DNA of 64,000 nucleotides, from the NCBI RefSeq assembly GCF_001707915.1, contig NZ_MAVV01000002.1, positions 1 to 64,000 on the forward strand. Reading direction: 5' to 3'. Each line of letters starts with the position of its first letter. The stretch's first letter is position 1. The notes beneath the pieces were generated by a model, which did not search any database, had not been told where the DNA came from, and saw nothing but the letters and a program-made list of their open reading frames with translations. Shown here in pieces: positions 20,135-28,267 of the stretch. The translations under genes were made by a program, and so were the position numbers. Origin of the DNA: Thermodesulfovibrio sp. N1. GTDB taxonomy: Bacteria > Nitrospirota > Thermodesulfovibrionia > Thermodesulfovibrionales > Thermodesulfovibrionaceae.

Positions 20135-20727
20135 TGCATATATCAGAAGGAGTTCTTTCAGCGCCAGTACTGCTTGCTGGCGCTGTTTTATCTTTAGCTG
20201 GACTTACACTCGGACTTAGAAAAATAAAAAATGAAGATATCCCAAAAGTTGCTGTACTTTCCTCTGCTTTTTTCGTTGCCTCTCTAATTCATATACCAGT
20301 CGGACCAACTTCAGCACATCTTGTTTTAAATGGGCTTGTTGGAATGCTTCTTGGATGGTCAGCCTTTCCAGCAATATTTGTAGGGCTTGTTCTACAGGCT
20401 TTACTTTTTCAATTCGGTGGGCTTACAACTCTTGGCATAAACACCTTTGCAATGTCAATGCCTGCAGTGCTTTCATATTATATTTTCAGAAAAATGCTAA
20501 AAAAAAGCAGAAATATTGCTTTTATTGGTGGAGCTTTTGGAGGAACTTCTGCTGTGCTCATCGGCACTTTATTTATAAGCATGGCTTTAATTGAAACTGA
20601 AAAAAGTTTTTTTGGAGTTGCGATAACTCTTTTTACAATGCATCTTCCAGTTGCTTTGATAGAAGGAATTATCACAGGCTTTGTTGTCCTTTATCTTAAA
20701 AAAGTAAAACCGGAGGCATTGGGATGA
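20134..20727 (+). CDS. nikM: Nickel/cobalt ECF transporter substrate-binding membrane protein (NikM/CbiM)
   Basis: This 197-residue integral membrane protein begins [11 protein letters not shown], the CbiM/NikM N-terminus in which His2 and the amino terminus coordinate the metal. It has HIPVGPTSAHLVLNGLVGMLLGW and FGGLTTLGINTFAM further on and about six membrane helices. The adjacent NikK and NikL genes favour nickel over cobalt. It overlaps its neighbours by 1 bp (NikK) and 4 bp (NikL, ATGA). Confidence 0.92.
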   Translation: MHISEGVLSAPVLLAGAVLSLAGLTLGLRKIKNEDIPKVAVLSSAFFVASLIHIPVGPTSAHLVLNGLVGMLLGWSAFPAIFVGLVLQALLFQFGGLTTLGINTFAMSMPAVLSYYIFRKMLKKSRNIAFIGGAFGGTSAVLIGTLFISMALIETEKSFFGVAITLFTMHLPVALIEGIITGFVVLYLKKVKPEALG

Positions 20728-21296
20728 AAAGAATTATTTTTATGATTATAATTTCTTTTTTTATTTGCACTAATACTTTAGAGGCTCACAAAGTAAGTGC
20801 CTATGCCTATAGAGAAGGAGATAAAGTAGCTGGTGAATGCTATTTTGTTGATGGTTCACCATGTAAAAACTCCATTGTTGCAGTTTATGACAGCAAAGGG
20901 AAAAAGCTCTTACAGACTACTACAGATGAAAAAGGCAAATTTAGTTTTAAAACACAAGAAACAGGAGAGTTAAAAATAGTAATTTCCGCTGGAGAGGGGC
21001 ACACAGCAGAATATAGACTTGAAGCATCAGAAAAGTCAGAAAAAAAGGAAATAAAAAAACAAGAACCTTTTAAAGAAGCTGAGAAAAAGCAAGCTCCTTC
21101 AATAAACAGAGATGAAATGAAACAAATTATTGATGAAGTAATGGATGCAAAGCTTCAAGGAATAAAAAATGAAATATTGGATTTAAGAAAACAGATGGAT
21201 AAAATCAATATAAGAGACATAATTGGAGGAATTGGATACATTTTTGGATTATGGGGATTAATAATGTTAATTAAGAGAAGAAAAAATGCATCTTGA
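20724..21296 (+). CDS. nikL: NikL-like accessory protein of the nickel ECF transporter
   Basis: This 190-residue protein has a signal peptide (FFICTNTLEA) giving a mature N-terminus HKVSAYAYREGDKVAGECYFVDGSP, the NikL pattern. A Lys/Glu-rich linker follows (about 105-135), then a predicted coiled coil (IDEVMDAKLQGIKNEILDLRKQMDKI) and a C-terminal membrane helix (GYIFGLWGLIMLI). It probably stabilises or loads NikM in the periplasm. It overlaps NikM by 4 bp and NikQ by 11 bp. Confidence 0.82.
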   Translation: MKRIIFMIIISFFICTNTLEAHKVSAYAYREGDKVAGECYFVDGSPCKNSIVAVYDSKGKKLLQTTTDEKGKFSFKTQETGELKIVISAGEGHTAEYRLEASEKSEKKEIKKQEPFKEAEKKQAPSINRDEMKQIIDEVMDAKLQGIKNEILDLRKQMDKINIRDIIGGIGYIFGLWGLIMLIKRRKNAS

Positions 21297-22029
21297 AGAG
21301 TTTTCCGAGGGAAACTCTTTTTTACATAAGGCAGACCCAAGGCTAAAAATTATTGTTTTTTCAATATTCAGTATCCTATGCGCTACTGCTCATGGATTGA
21401 AAACACCAGCTTTGTTTTTAATTTATTCTGTCTTTTCTATTTTTATTGCCCATTTAAAATTAAGAAAGCTTTTTTCAAGACTCTTTATTGCAAATTTTTT
21501 TATATTTTTTATCTGGATTTTTTTACCAATAAGTTATCCCGGTAATCCTTACATTGAGCTTTGGCAGATAAAAATCAGCCATGAAGGCTTTATTTATGCT
21601 CTTTCAATAACTATAAAAGCAAATGCAATTATTGTTGCAACAATAACTCTTTTAGGAACATCTTCTGTTAATTCTTTAGCCCATGCAATGCTTCATCTTA
21701 AAGCACCTAAAAAACTTGTAACAGTTTTTTTTCTTTTTTATCGCTATATTACGGTTATTCATGATGAATATTTGAAAATAAAAAGGACTGTCTATGCCCG
21801 TGGTTTTGTCCCAAAATCAAATCTCCACACCTATAGGACATATGCTTACATTGTTGGTGGTATGCTTATAAAAAGCTATGAAAAGGCTGAGGAAATTTAC
21901 AAGGCAATGCTTTGTAGAGGCTTTCAAGGATTTTTTCCCCTCTTTGAGCATTTTCAAACAAGAAAAATTGATATAATATTCAGTGTGTTATCAATTTTTA
22001 TCTTTATTTTATTCTGGTTTAAAACATGA
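21286..22029 (+). CDS. nikQ: ECF transporter transmembrane T-component (NikQ/CbiQ)
   Basis: This 247-residue membrane protein has the T-component N-terminus (SFLHKADPRLKIIVFSIFSI) and the paired ATPase-coupling motif near the C-terminus (KRTVYARGF; then YKAMLCRGFQG, the ARG/CRG coupling helices). Five or so membrane helices are visible. It links NikM to the NikO ATPase. The ATG lies inside the end of nikL. The stop overlaps the NikO start by 4 bp (ATGA). Confidence 0.9.
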   Translation: MHLEEFSEGNSFLHKADPRLKIIVFSIFSILCATAHGLKTPALFLIYSVFSIFIAHLKLRKLFSRLFIANFFIFFIWIFLPISYPGNPYIELWQIKISHEGFIYALSITIKANAIIVATITLLGTSSVNSLAHAMLHLKAPKKLVTVFFLFYRYITVIHDEYLKIKRTVYARGFVPKSNLHTYRTYAYIVGGMLIKSYEKAEEIYKAMLCRGFQGFFPLFEHFQTRKIDIIFSVLSIFIFILFWFKT

Positions 22030-22685
22030 AGAAACCACTTATAAGATTGAACAATATTTATTTTTATTATGATGGCAGAGTTGTCCTAAAAAATCTCAAC
22101 CTTGATATTCATGAAGGAGATAGGGTAGGACTTATGGGACCAAATGGTTCAGGTAAAACAACTCTTTTATACATTATAATGGGACTTTTAAAACCATCAT
22201 CTGGGACTGTTGAGATCTTTGGGAAAATAAGGCAAAAAGAAAAAGATTTTATTGAAGTAAGACAGAAGATAGGATTACTTTTTCAAGATTCAGACAGTCA
22301 GCTTTTCTGTCCCACAGTTAAAGAAGACATAGCCTTCGGTCCTCTTAATCTTGGTAAATCAAAGGAAGAAGCTTTAAATATTGTAAAAGAAACTTGTGAT
22401 ATTTTAGGTTTAAAGGGATTCGAAGACAGAGTTACTTATAAGCTTTCAGGAGGTGAAAAAAAACTTGTGGCACTGGCTACAGTCATTGCAATGAATCCAT
22501 TATGCTATCTCTTAGATGAACCTTCAGCAGGACTTGATGAGAAAACAATAGATAGACTCACTAATTATCTTTTAAATAAAGCTAATACATATCTTGTAGT
22601 TTCCCATGATAAAGAATTTTTATCACGGACAACTCAAAAAATCTATTATATTCAAAATGGAACAATCTCTAAGAGTGTCGAATAG
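22026..22685 (+). CDS. nikO: ECF transporter ATP-binding protein (NikO/CbiO)
   Basis: This 219-residue ABC ATPase has Walker A GPNGSGKTT (about 39-47), Q-loop GLLFQDSDSQLF, signature LSGGEKKLVALATV, Walker B CYLLDEPSAGLD and switch His in VVSHD. It is shorter than usual CbiO (about 270), lacking the C-terminal extension. It is the last gene of the nickel operon; a repeat-bearing intergenic region follows. Confidence 0.92.
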   Translation: MKKPLIRLNNIYFYYDGRVVLKNLNLDIHEGDRVGLMGPNGSGKTTLLYIIMGLLKPSSGTVEIFGKIRQKEKDFIEVRQKIGLLFQDSDSQLFCPTVKEDIAFGPLNLGKSKEEALNIVKETCDILGLKGFEDRVTYKLSGGEKKLVALATVIAMNPLCYLLDEPSAGLDEKTIDRLTNYLLNKANTYLVVSHDKEFLSRTTQKIYYIQNGTISKSVE

Positions 22686-22960
22686 AAAATTCTAATTCTA
22701 TAAAGGGAAATACAAAATTTCATTATTATGACATTTTTATTCTCTCTGAAAGGATTGTTAAATTTGTAATTTAGAATTTTCACTCAAAATTGCCGATAGA
22801 AAAACACTGATTTTGTCATTCCGAAGGAGCGTAAGCGACTAAGGAATCTCCTCCTTTTTCACCAGATAGATTCTTTAATGAGAGATTCCTCGGGGTATTG
22901 AACCCCTCGGAATGACTGCATAAACGAAATATTGCCTTTATCTCTATCGGCAATTTCAGG
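22685..22960. repeat. Nested inverted-repeat element (MITE-like) between nikO and the MFS gene
   Basis: Outermost are GAAAATTCTAA (22685-22695) and its exact complement (22771-22781). Next, AAATTGCCGATAGA (22787-22800) pairs with TCTATCGGCAATTT (22943-22956). Inside sits a dispersed palindromic repeat at 22815-22916 with arms GTCATTCCGA and TCGGAATGAC and two inner hairpins. No gene is visible. The motif TCTATCGGCAATTTCAGG recurs exactly at 60201-60218. Confidence 0.75.
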
Positions 22961-23001
22961 AATTTTCAGAATGTTATTGCTAACTTACAATAAAATTTTT
23001 A

Positions 23002-23007
23002 TATAAT
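23002..23007 (+). promoter_or_regulatory. -10 box of a leaderless-type promoter, MFS gene
   Basis: A consensus TATAAT lies 6 nt before the ATG at 23014. A weak TTGCTA at 22977-22982 could be the -35 (19-bp spacer). There is no Shine-Dalgarno sequence. Confidence 0.55.
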
Positions 23008-23013
23008 ATTCAA

Positions 23014-24522
23014 ATGAAAAGATTCTGGATTGTATTGACTGTAATGCTTCCGACATTTATAGAAATTCTTGATACTACAGTTAATAATGTAGCCTTAAGA
23101 CACATTCAAGATGACCTGTCTGCTGGAATAGATGAATCAACCTGGATTATTACATCATATCTTGTTGCAAATGCAATTGTAATCCCCATGGCTGGATGGT
23201 TAAGTAGAATTTTTGGCAGGAAAAATTATCTTATATTTTCAATTGCACTCTTTACTATTTCATCTTTCCTTTGTGCAATATCTTGGAATCTTCAATCATT
23301 ATTGCTTTTTAGAATTCTTCAAGGAATTGGGGGAGGTGGATTACAGCCACTTAGTCAAAGTATTCTTTTAGAGGTTTTTCCAAAAGAACAATACGGAAAA
23401 GCAATGGCAATCTATGGAACGGGTATAATTTTAGCTCCTATTTTAGGTCCTATGTTTGGTGGATGGATTGCAGATAATTTTTCATGGCGCTGGATTTATT
23501 ACATAAACATTCCTATTGGCATTATTTCTATATTAATGACGTATTTAGTAATTGAAGATCCACCATATTTGAAACGAGAAAAACTAAAAATTAATTATCC
23601 TGGTTTAATTTTTCTCTCTTTAGGGATAGGATGTCTTCAGATTGTTCTTGATAAAGGCGAAAGGGAGGATTGGTTTGAATCGAATTTTATTGTTACCTTA
23701 TCTATTATAAGTTTTATAAGTTTAATTTTACTTGTTTGGTGGGAACTTAAAAAAGCTAAAAATCCTATTGTTGATTTAAGACTTTTTAAGGACAGAAATT
23801 TTCTATTTGGCAATATTGTCATGTTTTTTACCTTTGTTAATCTCTTTGGTAGCATAATTCTACTTCCAATTTATGTCCAAAACTTGATGGGATATACAGC
23901 TTTTCTTGCAGGACTTGTTTTAGGTCCTGCTGGTGTACTTCAATTAATTGCTTTTCCACTTAGCGGGAAAATAACCGACCGAATTAATCCAAAAATACCA
24001 TTAACTTTTGGTATTATTTTTTGTGCCTATTCAACTTACCTTATGAGCTTATTCAATCTTCAAGTAGATTTCTGGAGTCTTGTTTATCCAAGAGGAGTCC
24101 TGGCTATAGGAATGGCTTTTGTAATAACTCCCCTTGCTGTTATGACCATGGCTTTTATTCCAAAGGAAAAAATGCAGGATGCCACGCCAATCAGTGCTGT
24201 TATAAGAAATATAGGAGGTTCTGTTGGCACGGCAATAGTTACTACAATTGTATCTCAAAGATCTCAACTTCACCAGCATAGATTAGTTGAAAATCTTACG
24301 CCCTATGATTTTTCATACCAGATGGCAATTGAAAAATTAAACGAATATCTCTTTTTAAAAGCTCCTGTTCCTTCAGAAGGAGTAATTTACAGAGAATTAA
24401 TAAGACAGTCCCAGGCAATTGCCTTTAATGAAGCTTTTTGGATCTTAAGCGTTGCCATGATTTCAATGCTTCTTACAGTTTTATTTTTCCGGGTAAGAAA
24501 ATATTCAAAGAATAAAATGTAA
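23014..24522 (+). CDS. DHA2-family MFS drug exporter (EmrB/QacA type)
   Basis: This 502-residue protein with about 14 membrane helices exports toxic compounds using protons. Motif D1 appears as LDTTVNNVALRHIQDDL, motif A as GWLSRIFGRKNYL, and motif C as GTGIILAPILGPMFGGWIADNFSWRWIYYINIPIG, all typical of the EmrB family. No EmrA or TolC partner gene is adjacent, although EmrB-type pumps usually have one. The ATG lies 6 nt after a consensus -10 box and has no ribosome-binding site. Confidence 0.92.
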   Translation: MKRFWIVLTVMLPTFIEILDTTVNNVALRHIQDDLSAGIDESTWIITSYLVANAIVIPMAGWLSRIFGRKNYLIFSIALFTISSFLCAISWNLQSLLLFRILQGIGGGGLQPLSQSILLEVFPKEQYGKAMAIYGTGIILAPILGPMFGGWIADNFSWRWIYYINIPIGIISILMTYLVIEDPPYLKREKLKINYPGLIFLSLGIGCLQIVLDKGEREDWFESNFIVTLSIISFISLILLVWWELKKAKNPIVDLRLFKDRNFLFGNIVMFFTFVNLFGSIILLPIYVQNLMGYTAFLAGLVLGPAGVLQLIAFPLSGKITDRINPKIPLTFGIIFCAYSTYLMSLFNLQVDFWSLVYPRGVLAIGMAFVITPLAVMTMAFIPKEKMQDATPISAVIRNIGGSVGTAIVTTIVSQRSQLHQHRLVENLTPYDFSYQMAIEKLNEYLFLKAPVPSEGVIYRELIRQSQAIAFNEAFWILSVAMISMLLTVLFFRVRKYSKNKM

Positions 24523-24542
24523 GCCTAAATGTATTAATGAAA

Positions 24543-24571
24543 TTGAATATTTTGATATGATATAGTATTAT
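24543..24571 (+). promoter_or_regulatory. Promoter for the NifU-like gene
   Basis: TTGAAT (24543-24548), a 17-bp spacer, then TATTAT (24566-24571). This predicts a leader of about 20 nt containing the TAGGAGG ribosome-binding site of the ATG at 24599. Confidence 0.55.
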
Positions 24572-24598
24572 AACTTATAAAATTTTAGGAGGCTTTTT

Positions 24599-24823
24599 AT
24601 GATTGATAGGGCTAAAGTAGAAAAGGTTTTAGGTAAAATTAGAGTAGGACTTATGGCTGATGGAGGGAATATTGACCTTGTAGATATTAAAGATAATGTA
24701 ATTTATGTAAAACTTAAAGGGGCCTGTGGAACCTGTCCAATGGCAACTCTTACCTTAAAAAACTGGGTAGAAAAAACTTTAAAAAGCGAGATTCCAGAAG
24801 TAAAAGAAGTTGTAGCAGTATAA
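24599..24823 (+). CDS. NifU C-terminal-like Fe-S scaffold protein
   Basis: This 74-residue stand-alone NifU-like domain has LMADGGNIDLVDI and the cluster-binding CxxC in GACGTCPMATLTLKN (Cys43, Cys46). Such Nfu-type proteins carry Fe-S clusters to apo-proteins. Its promoter and TAGGAGG site are clear. The amidase gene begins 12 bp after its stop. Confidence 0.9.
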   Translation: MIDRAKVEKVLGKIRVGLMADGGNIDLVDIKDNVIYVKLKGACGTCPMATLTLKNWVEKTLKSEIPEVKEVVAV

Positions 24824-24835
24824 TCTAATGATGAA

Positions 24836-26047
24836 ATGATAAGATTTTTCATAATTTTATTAATTTTTCTTCCCCTATCTGGTATCTGGGCAGATGAAAG
24901 AATTCAGGTAAGGGAAATAAGGTATTACGAACTTTCAAAGGGCTTCAGAACAGTAATTGAAACAAATGGGATTGTTGAGTTTACTAAAGGACAATTAAAA
25001 AATCCAGAAAGACTTTTCTTTGATATTAAAAACGCTTCGTTAAATAAAGAACTAAAAAGGGAATACATTTTAAATAGCAATATTGTTAATAAAATTAGAA
25101 TTGGACAATTTGACAGCGCCACAGTAAGAATTGTTTTTGAATTAATTAAATCCAATTACGAATTTAAAGTTATTCAAATAGAAGATCCTTTCAGGTTAGT
25201 AATAGATATATATTCAGACGAAACAAAAAAACAAACAGAAAGTCAAATTGAAAAATCTCAAAATAATAAAAGTAATATAAAAAGAAAAATTGTTATTGAT
25301 CCGGGACATGGAGGAAAGGATCCCGGTGCAATTGGTCCGAGAGGTTTAATGGAAAAAGATGTGGTTTTAGACATTGCACTGAAAGTAAAGGAACTCTTTA
25401 AAAAAGAACCTAATTATGAGATTATTCTTACAAGGGAAAAGGATGTTTTCATCCCTTTAAATGAAAGAACAGAGATTGCTAACAGAGTTGGAGCAGATCT
25501 TTTCCTTTCAATTCACACCAATGCATCAACAAATAATTATGCAAAGGGAATTGAGACATATATTCTTAACTGGACTGATGACGAAGAAGCAATAAGGGTT
25601 GCAGCAAGGGAAAATGCTATCTCTCTTAAAAGAATGAAAGAGTTAAAAGGTGAGCTTGGCTTTATGCTTGCATCCCTTGAAAGAGAGGCAAAGAGAGATG
25701 ATTCAGTAAAATTAGCTGGATATATTCATAATTCTATGGTTGAAAAATTAAACAAGGAATTTTATAGGCATGACAATGGTGTAAAACAGGCACTTTTTTA
25801 TGTTTTATTTGGTGCTCAGATGCCTTCTTGTTTACTAGAAATTTCTTATATTAGTAATCCTGAAGAAGAAATCCTTCTTTCTCAGGAAACCTACAGAATG
25901 CAAATAGCCCAAGCAATTGTTGATGGAATAAAAAATTATTTTTCAAAATCTTACCAGATCAGAGAAGTGAAATATACAAATCATTTCATTGTAAGAGAAA
26001 ACAGTAAAAAAACAAACAATAAAAAAAATAAGATAAATAAATTATAA
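24836..26047 (+). CDS. N-acetylmuramoyl-L-alanine amidase (AmiC-like, AMIN + Amidase_3)
   Basis: This 403-residue secreted protein has a signal peptide (FFIILLIFLPLSGIWA), an AMIN localisation domain (about 20-130), a linker, then a zinc amidase domain beginning IVIDPGHGGKDPGAIGPRG with ligands in PGHGG, EKDV, and LSIHTNAS. It cuts the peptide stem from peptidoglycan in the periplasm. No ribosome-binding site is evident at the ATG (TATAAT lies 12 nt upstream). The next two genes also act on peptide-like amide bonds, so a cell-wall recycling set is plausible. Confidence 0.92.
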   Translation: MIRFFIILLIFLPLSGIWADERIQVREIRYYELSKGFRTVIETNGIVEFTKGQLKNPERLFFDIKNASLNKELKREYILNSNIVNKIRIGQFDSATVRIVFELIKSNYEFKVIQIEDPFRLVIDIYSDETKKQTESQIEKSQNNKSNIKRKIVIDPGHGGKDPGAIGPRGLMEKDVVLDIALKVKELFKKEPNYEIILTREKDVFIPLNERTEIANRVGADLFLSIHTNASTNNYAKGIETYILNWTDDEEAIRVAARENAISLKRMKELKGELGFMLASLEREAKRDDSVKLAGYIHNSMVEKLNKEFYRHDNGVKQALFYVLFGAQMPSCLLEISYISNPEEEILLSQETYRMQIAQAIVDGIKNYFSKSYQIREVKYTNHFIVRENSKKTNNKKNKINKL

Positions 26048-26048
26048 G

Positions 26049-27602
26049 ATGGACCTATTCATTAAAAACGCCTCTATTGTTAATGGCATAGGTAAAAGTA
26101 TTTTCAAGGCCAATGTTGGAATAAAAGAGGATAAAATTATTTATATTGGGCAAGAAAATTTTTCTTCTAAAATAACAATAAACGCCAATGAATTAATTCT
26201 TACGCCCGGGTTTATTGATACCCATTCCCATTCAGATTTCACCATTATTGCAGACCCTCAGGCTGAAGGCAAAATTACTCAGGGAATAACTACTGAAATA
26301 AACGGTAACTGTGGATTATCAGCTTTCCCAATGCTTGAAGAAACCTTAGAAAGAAGACTTCCTGAACTTAAAGCATTAGGCTTACCAAAATGGAATAGCA
26401 TTGATGAATACATCTCTTTACTTAAAAATGTCAACCCATCGATTAATTTTGCAACTTTATGTGGACACGGTAATATAAGAGGCTCAGTCATTGGATATAA
26501 AAATGTTATTGCAGACAAAGCAAAATTATCTAAAATGAGGAATCTTCTTAAAAAACAGTTTTTCTATAAAGTTAAAGGACTATCAACAGGACTTATTTAT
26601 CCTCCAGGAATCTTTGCAAACACTGAAGAATTAATAGAATTTGCAAAAGTTTTACATCCTAATAAAGGTGTTTATGCAACCCATTTAAGAAGTGAAGGAG
26701 AAAGATTAATTTCAGCTTTGGAAGAAGCAATTTTGATTGGTAAAAAGGCAAAAATACCTATTCATATATCACATCTTAAAACATCGGGTAGAGAAAACTG
26801 GTGGAAAATTGATACTGTTTTGTCTCTCATAGAGTCTGCTCAAAGGGAAGGTATAAAAATTACTGCTGATAGCTACCCTTATACTGCATCTGCAACAGAT
26901 CTTGATGTCTTTCTTCCCCAATGGATAATTGAAGGCAGTAGAGAAGACATTGTAAGTAGATTAAAAAGGGAATCTATAAGAAAAGAGATAGCAAAATATA
27001 TCAAAACAAGAGGGAAAAATTTTTTAGATAGTCTTTTAATATCTGAAGTTGCCTTTGAAAAAGATAGAGACTTTGAAGGTAAAAAATTAGGAGATATAAC
27101 AAAATTTGAAAATGCTCACAATTTTATATGTGACCTTCTGATTCGGTCAGATTTATATGTAGCGGTAATATATTTTGGTATGAGTGAGGAAAATCTTATA
27201 AAGATTTTGTCAAAACCCTATGTAGTGATTGGTACTGATAGTTCTTCAAGAAGTACAAAGGGAATTACTGCAAGAGGCAAACCTCATCCACGAGGATTTG
27301 GTAGTTTTCCAAGGTTTATAAGAAAATATGTTTTAGAAAAAGAAATATTAAGCCTTGAAGAAGCTATAAGAAAAATAACATATTTACCGGCTAAAATTTT
27401 TAAAATCCATAAAAGAGGTTTAATAAAGGAAGGTTATTATGCTGATATTGTGCTTTTTGATCCTTCAGAAATCGAAGATACCGCAACCTTTGAAAATCCC
27501 TTCGGCATCTCAAAGGGGATAAAATACGTTATCATAAATGGTAAAATTGCCGTTGAAAATGGTTTAATTACTGATATCAGAAATGGAAGAATACTTTTAT
27601 GA
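26049..27602 (+). CDS. D-aminoacylase / N-acyl-D-amino-acid deacylase family amidohydrolase
   Basis: This 517-residue protein of the amidohydrolase superfamily has metal motif GFIDTHSHSDF, then GITTEINGNCGLSAFP, IHISHLKTSGRENW and GTDSSSRSTKGI, matching D-aminoacylases. It hydrolyses N-acyl-D-amino acids or related amides. It starts one base after the amidase stop and ends overlapping the next gene (ATGA). With its neighbours it may degrade D-amino-acid-containing peptides released from the cell wall (inference). Confidence 0.85.
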   Translation: MDLFIKNASIVNGIGKSIFKANVGIKEDKIIYIGQENFSSKITINANELILTPGFIDTHSHSDFTIIADPQAEGKITQGITTEINGNCGLSAFPMLEETLERRLPELKALGLPKWNSIDEYISLLKNVNPSINFATLCGHGNIRGSVIGYKNVIADKAKLSKMRNLLKKQFFYKVKGLSTGLIYPPGIFANTEELIEFAKVLHPNKGVYATHLRSEGERLISALEEAILIGKKAKIPIHISHLKTSGRENWWKIDTVLSLIESAQREGIKITADSYPYTASATDLDVFLPQWIIEGSREDIVSRLKRESIRKEIAKYIKTRGKNFLDSLLISEVAFEKDRDFEGKKLGDITKFENAHNFICDLLIRSDLYVAVIYFGMSEENLIKILSKPYVVIGTDSSSRSTKGITARGKPHPRGFGSFPRFIRKYVLEKEILSLEEAIRKITYLPAKIFKIHKRGLIKEGYYADIVLFDPSEIEDTATFENPFGISKGIKYVIINGKIAVENGLITDIRNGRILL

Positions 27603-28264
27603 AACTCATTGGGATTACCTGTAGTGTTGATGAAAAAAAACTTTACTTAAACAGAGATTATATACAAGTTATTGTAAAATCAGGGTTTATACCCTTTATA
27701 ATCTCACCAGAAATGGTCATTTCAGAGGATACTGTTCGTCATGATTTAATAAAAAATTTAACAAAAAAAATCTCAGGATTAATAATTTCTGGTGGAGGAG
27801 ATATAAACCCTCAATTTTATGGAGAACAAAATATCTCATGTAGAGAAATTGTTCCTGATGATAGAATAAAAGCTGAATTGGCTCTAATTGAGTCTTTTTT
27901 AGTCTCAAATAAGCCATTATTAGGCATTTGTTATGGAATGCAGATTATGAATATATTTTTTGGTGGAACTCTCTATCAAGATATAAATACATCAATAAAT
28001 CATAAAACAGGGGAACACGAAATAGAAGTTTTTGATAGTTTTCTTTTTAAAAAGGATACTTATACAGTAAATAGCTCTCATCATCAGGCAGTAAATAAAA
28101 TTGGAGAGGGTCTAAAAGTTTTTTGCAAAGCAAAAGACGACATTATAGAGGGTTTTTATCTAAAAGGGCATAAATTTTTTGTTGGTGTCCAATGGCACCC
28201 TGAAAGAGACAATGGTATAGCCTCAAAATACCTTTGGCAAATCTTTTTAAAAAAGATAAAATAA
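27599..28264 (+). CDS. Peptidase C26 / gamma-glutamyl hydrolase (PuuD-like)
   Basis: This 221-residue class I glutamine-amidotransferase-like hydrolase has nucleophile Cys111 in GICYGMQ and His200/Glu202 in QWHPERDN. ISGGGDINPQFYGE is typical of the PuuD/C26 group, which cleaves gamma-glutamyl amide bonds. No polyamine genes are nearby. Cotranscription with amidase and D-aminoacylase suggests action on gamma-D-Glu peptides instead (inference). Confidence 0.83.
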   Translation: MKLIGITCSVDEKKLYLNRDYIQVIVKSGFIPFIISPEMVISEDTVRHDLIKNLTKKISGLIISGGGDINPQFYGEQNISCREIVPDDRIKAELALIESFLVSNKPLLGICYGMQIMNIFFGGTLYQDINTSINHKTGEHEIEVFDSFLFKKDTYTVNSSHHQAVNKIGEGLKVFCKAKDDIIEGFYLKGHKFFVGVQWHPERDNGIASKYLWQIFLKKIK

Positions 28265-28267
28265 ATT

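Noticed and set aside
24818-24824. TATAAT overlapping the NifU-like stop as a promoter for the amidase gene
   Set aside because: No -35 at a workable distance, and the ATG is 12 nt away; the gap to the preceding gene is 12 bp, so read-through transcription is simpler.
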